Positions 63,846 to 64,000 of a stretch of 64,000 nt of DNA are shown one piece after another. Every line of letters starts with the position of its first letter. Position 1 is the first letter of the stretch. Source of the stretch: Saccharomycopsis phalli (taxonomy: Eukaryota; Ascomycota; Saccharomycetes; Ascoideales; Saccharomycopsidaceae); NCBI GenBank assembly GCA_020342235.1, contig CP073212.1:1178001-1242000 (forward strand). The letters are read 5' to 3'. Under the pieces are notes generated by a model. It worked only from the letters and a program-made list of their open reading frames with translations. It did not search any database and was not told the origin of the DNA. Made by a program: the position numbers and the translations under genes.

Positions 63846-64000
63846 CATCGAGTAATCGGTAAATTTGATTCTCTATGCCAATGTTAATCTTACTATGCAG
63901 TCTTGCTCCAATATGCCTCTCCCATTCAACATGTCTAGCCATTTAGTTGACACAAAAATATCCTTCCCGCCATAATATCCTCACCATATTACCAGTCATT

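Noticed and set aside
1-64000. An operon, defence island or biosynthetic cluster
   Set aside because: The genes are unrelated single-copy yeast housekeeping and regulatory genes; no clustered pathway or prokaryote-like system is present.

Overview
This window is a piece of nuclear chromosome from a budding yeast (Saccharomycotina). It carries about two dozen single-copy protein genes, most with clear yeast orthologues, plus one tRNA-Lys(CTT) and several families of retroelement. CTG codons in conserved proteins fall where orthologues have Ser (PKA catalytic subunit x3, SLA2 x2, MATa1 x1). The genome therefore probably reads CUG as serine, and standard-code translations put Leu at those sites. 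The Candida-type MTL neighbours (PAP, OBP, PIK) are absent, and the SLA2 / MAT / CWC25-SUI1 layout is of the ancestral yeast kind. This suggests a CUG-Ser2-like (Ascoidea/Saccharomycopsis) or early-branching CUG-Ser1 yeast rather than a typical Candida; the species is not identified.

Layout. 1-4 kb: the 5' end of a secreted-protein gene on the - strand, then a graveyard of solo LTRs and a 5'-truncated LINE. 4.2-12.2 kb: SLA2, then a MATa idiomorph with MATa1 (-, homeodomain, two introns) and MATa2 (+, HMG box, one intron) transcribed divergently, then an LCAT-like hydrolase. 13-15.6 kb: a second LINE graveyard with a SINE and a solo LTR nested inside, each bounded by target-site duplications. 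16-25.5 kb: COQ6, CWC25, SUI1, DPH4 and a greatly enlarged ECO1. 26-35 kb: a PAC3-like proteasome chaperone, an unknown repeat-bearing protein, a GMPPA-type sugar nucleotidyltransferase and an unknown membrane protein. 38-45 kb: BEM1 and an AKL1/ARK1/PRK1 kinase (divergent), a small spliced membrane protein and an unknown acidic protein. 46-55.7 kb: SOL1-like, CYS4, tRNA-Lys, RPN11, VPS23. 57.6-63.4 kb: NOP56 and PKA catalytic subunit (divergent), then BRL1/BRR6.

Gene structure. Seven introns can be read from the sequence. All start GTAAG and carry a CTAAC/CTGAC branch motif only 5-8 bases before the 3' end; six are 37-70 nt and one is about 400 nt. Several of the listed starts sit inside a longer open frame and were moved to the conserved ATG.

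Themes. Polarity, endocytosis and trafficking genes recur (SLA2, BEM1, AKL1-type kinase, VPS23), but these are eukaryotic single-gene units, not operons. Intergenic DNA is unusually rich in unrelated short tandem repeats (13-40 bp units), and similar repeats have grown inside ECO1, the AKL1-type kinase and others. A tRNA-derived SINE family (four copies with target-site duplications) shares its 3' end with the local LINE.
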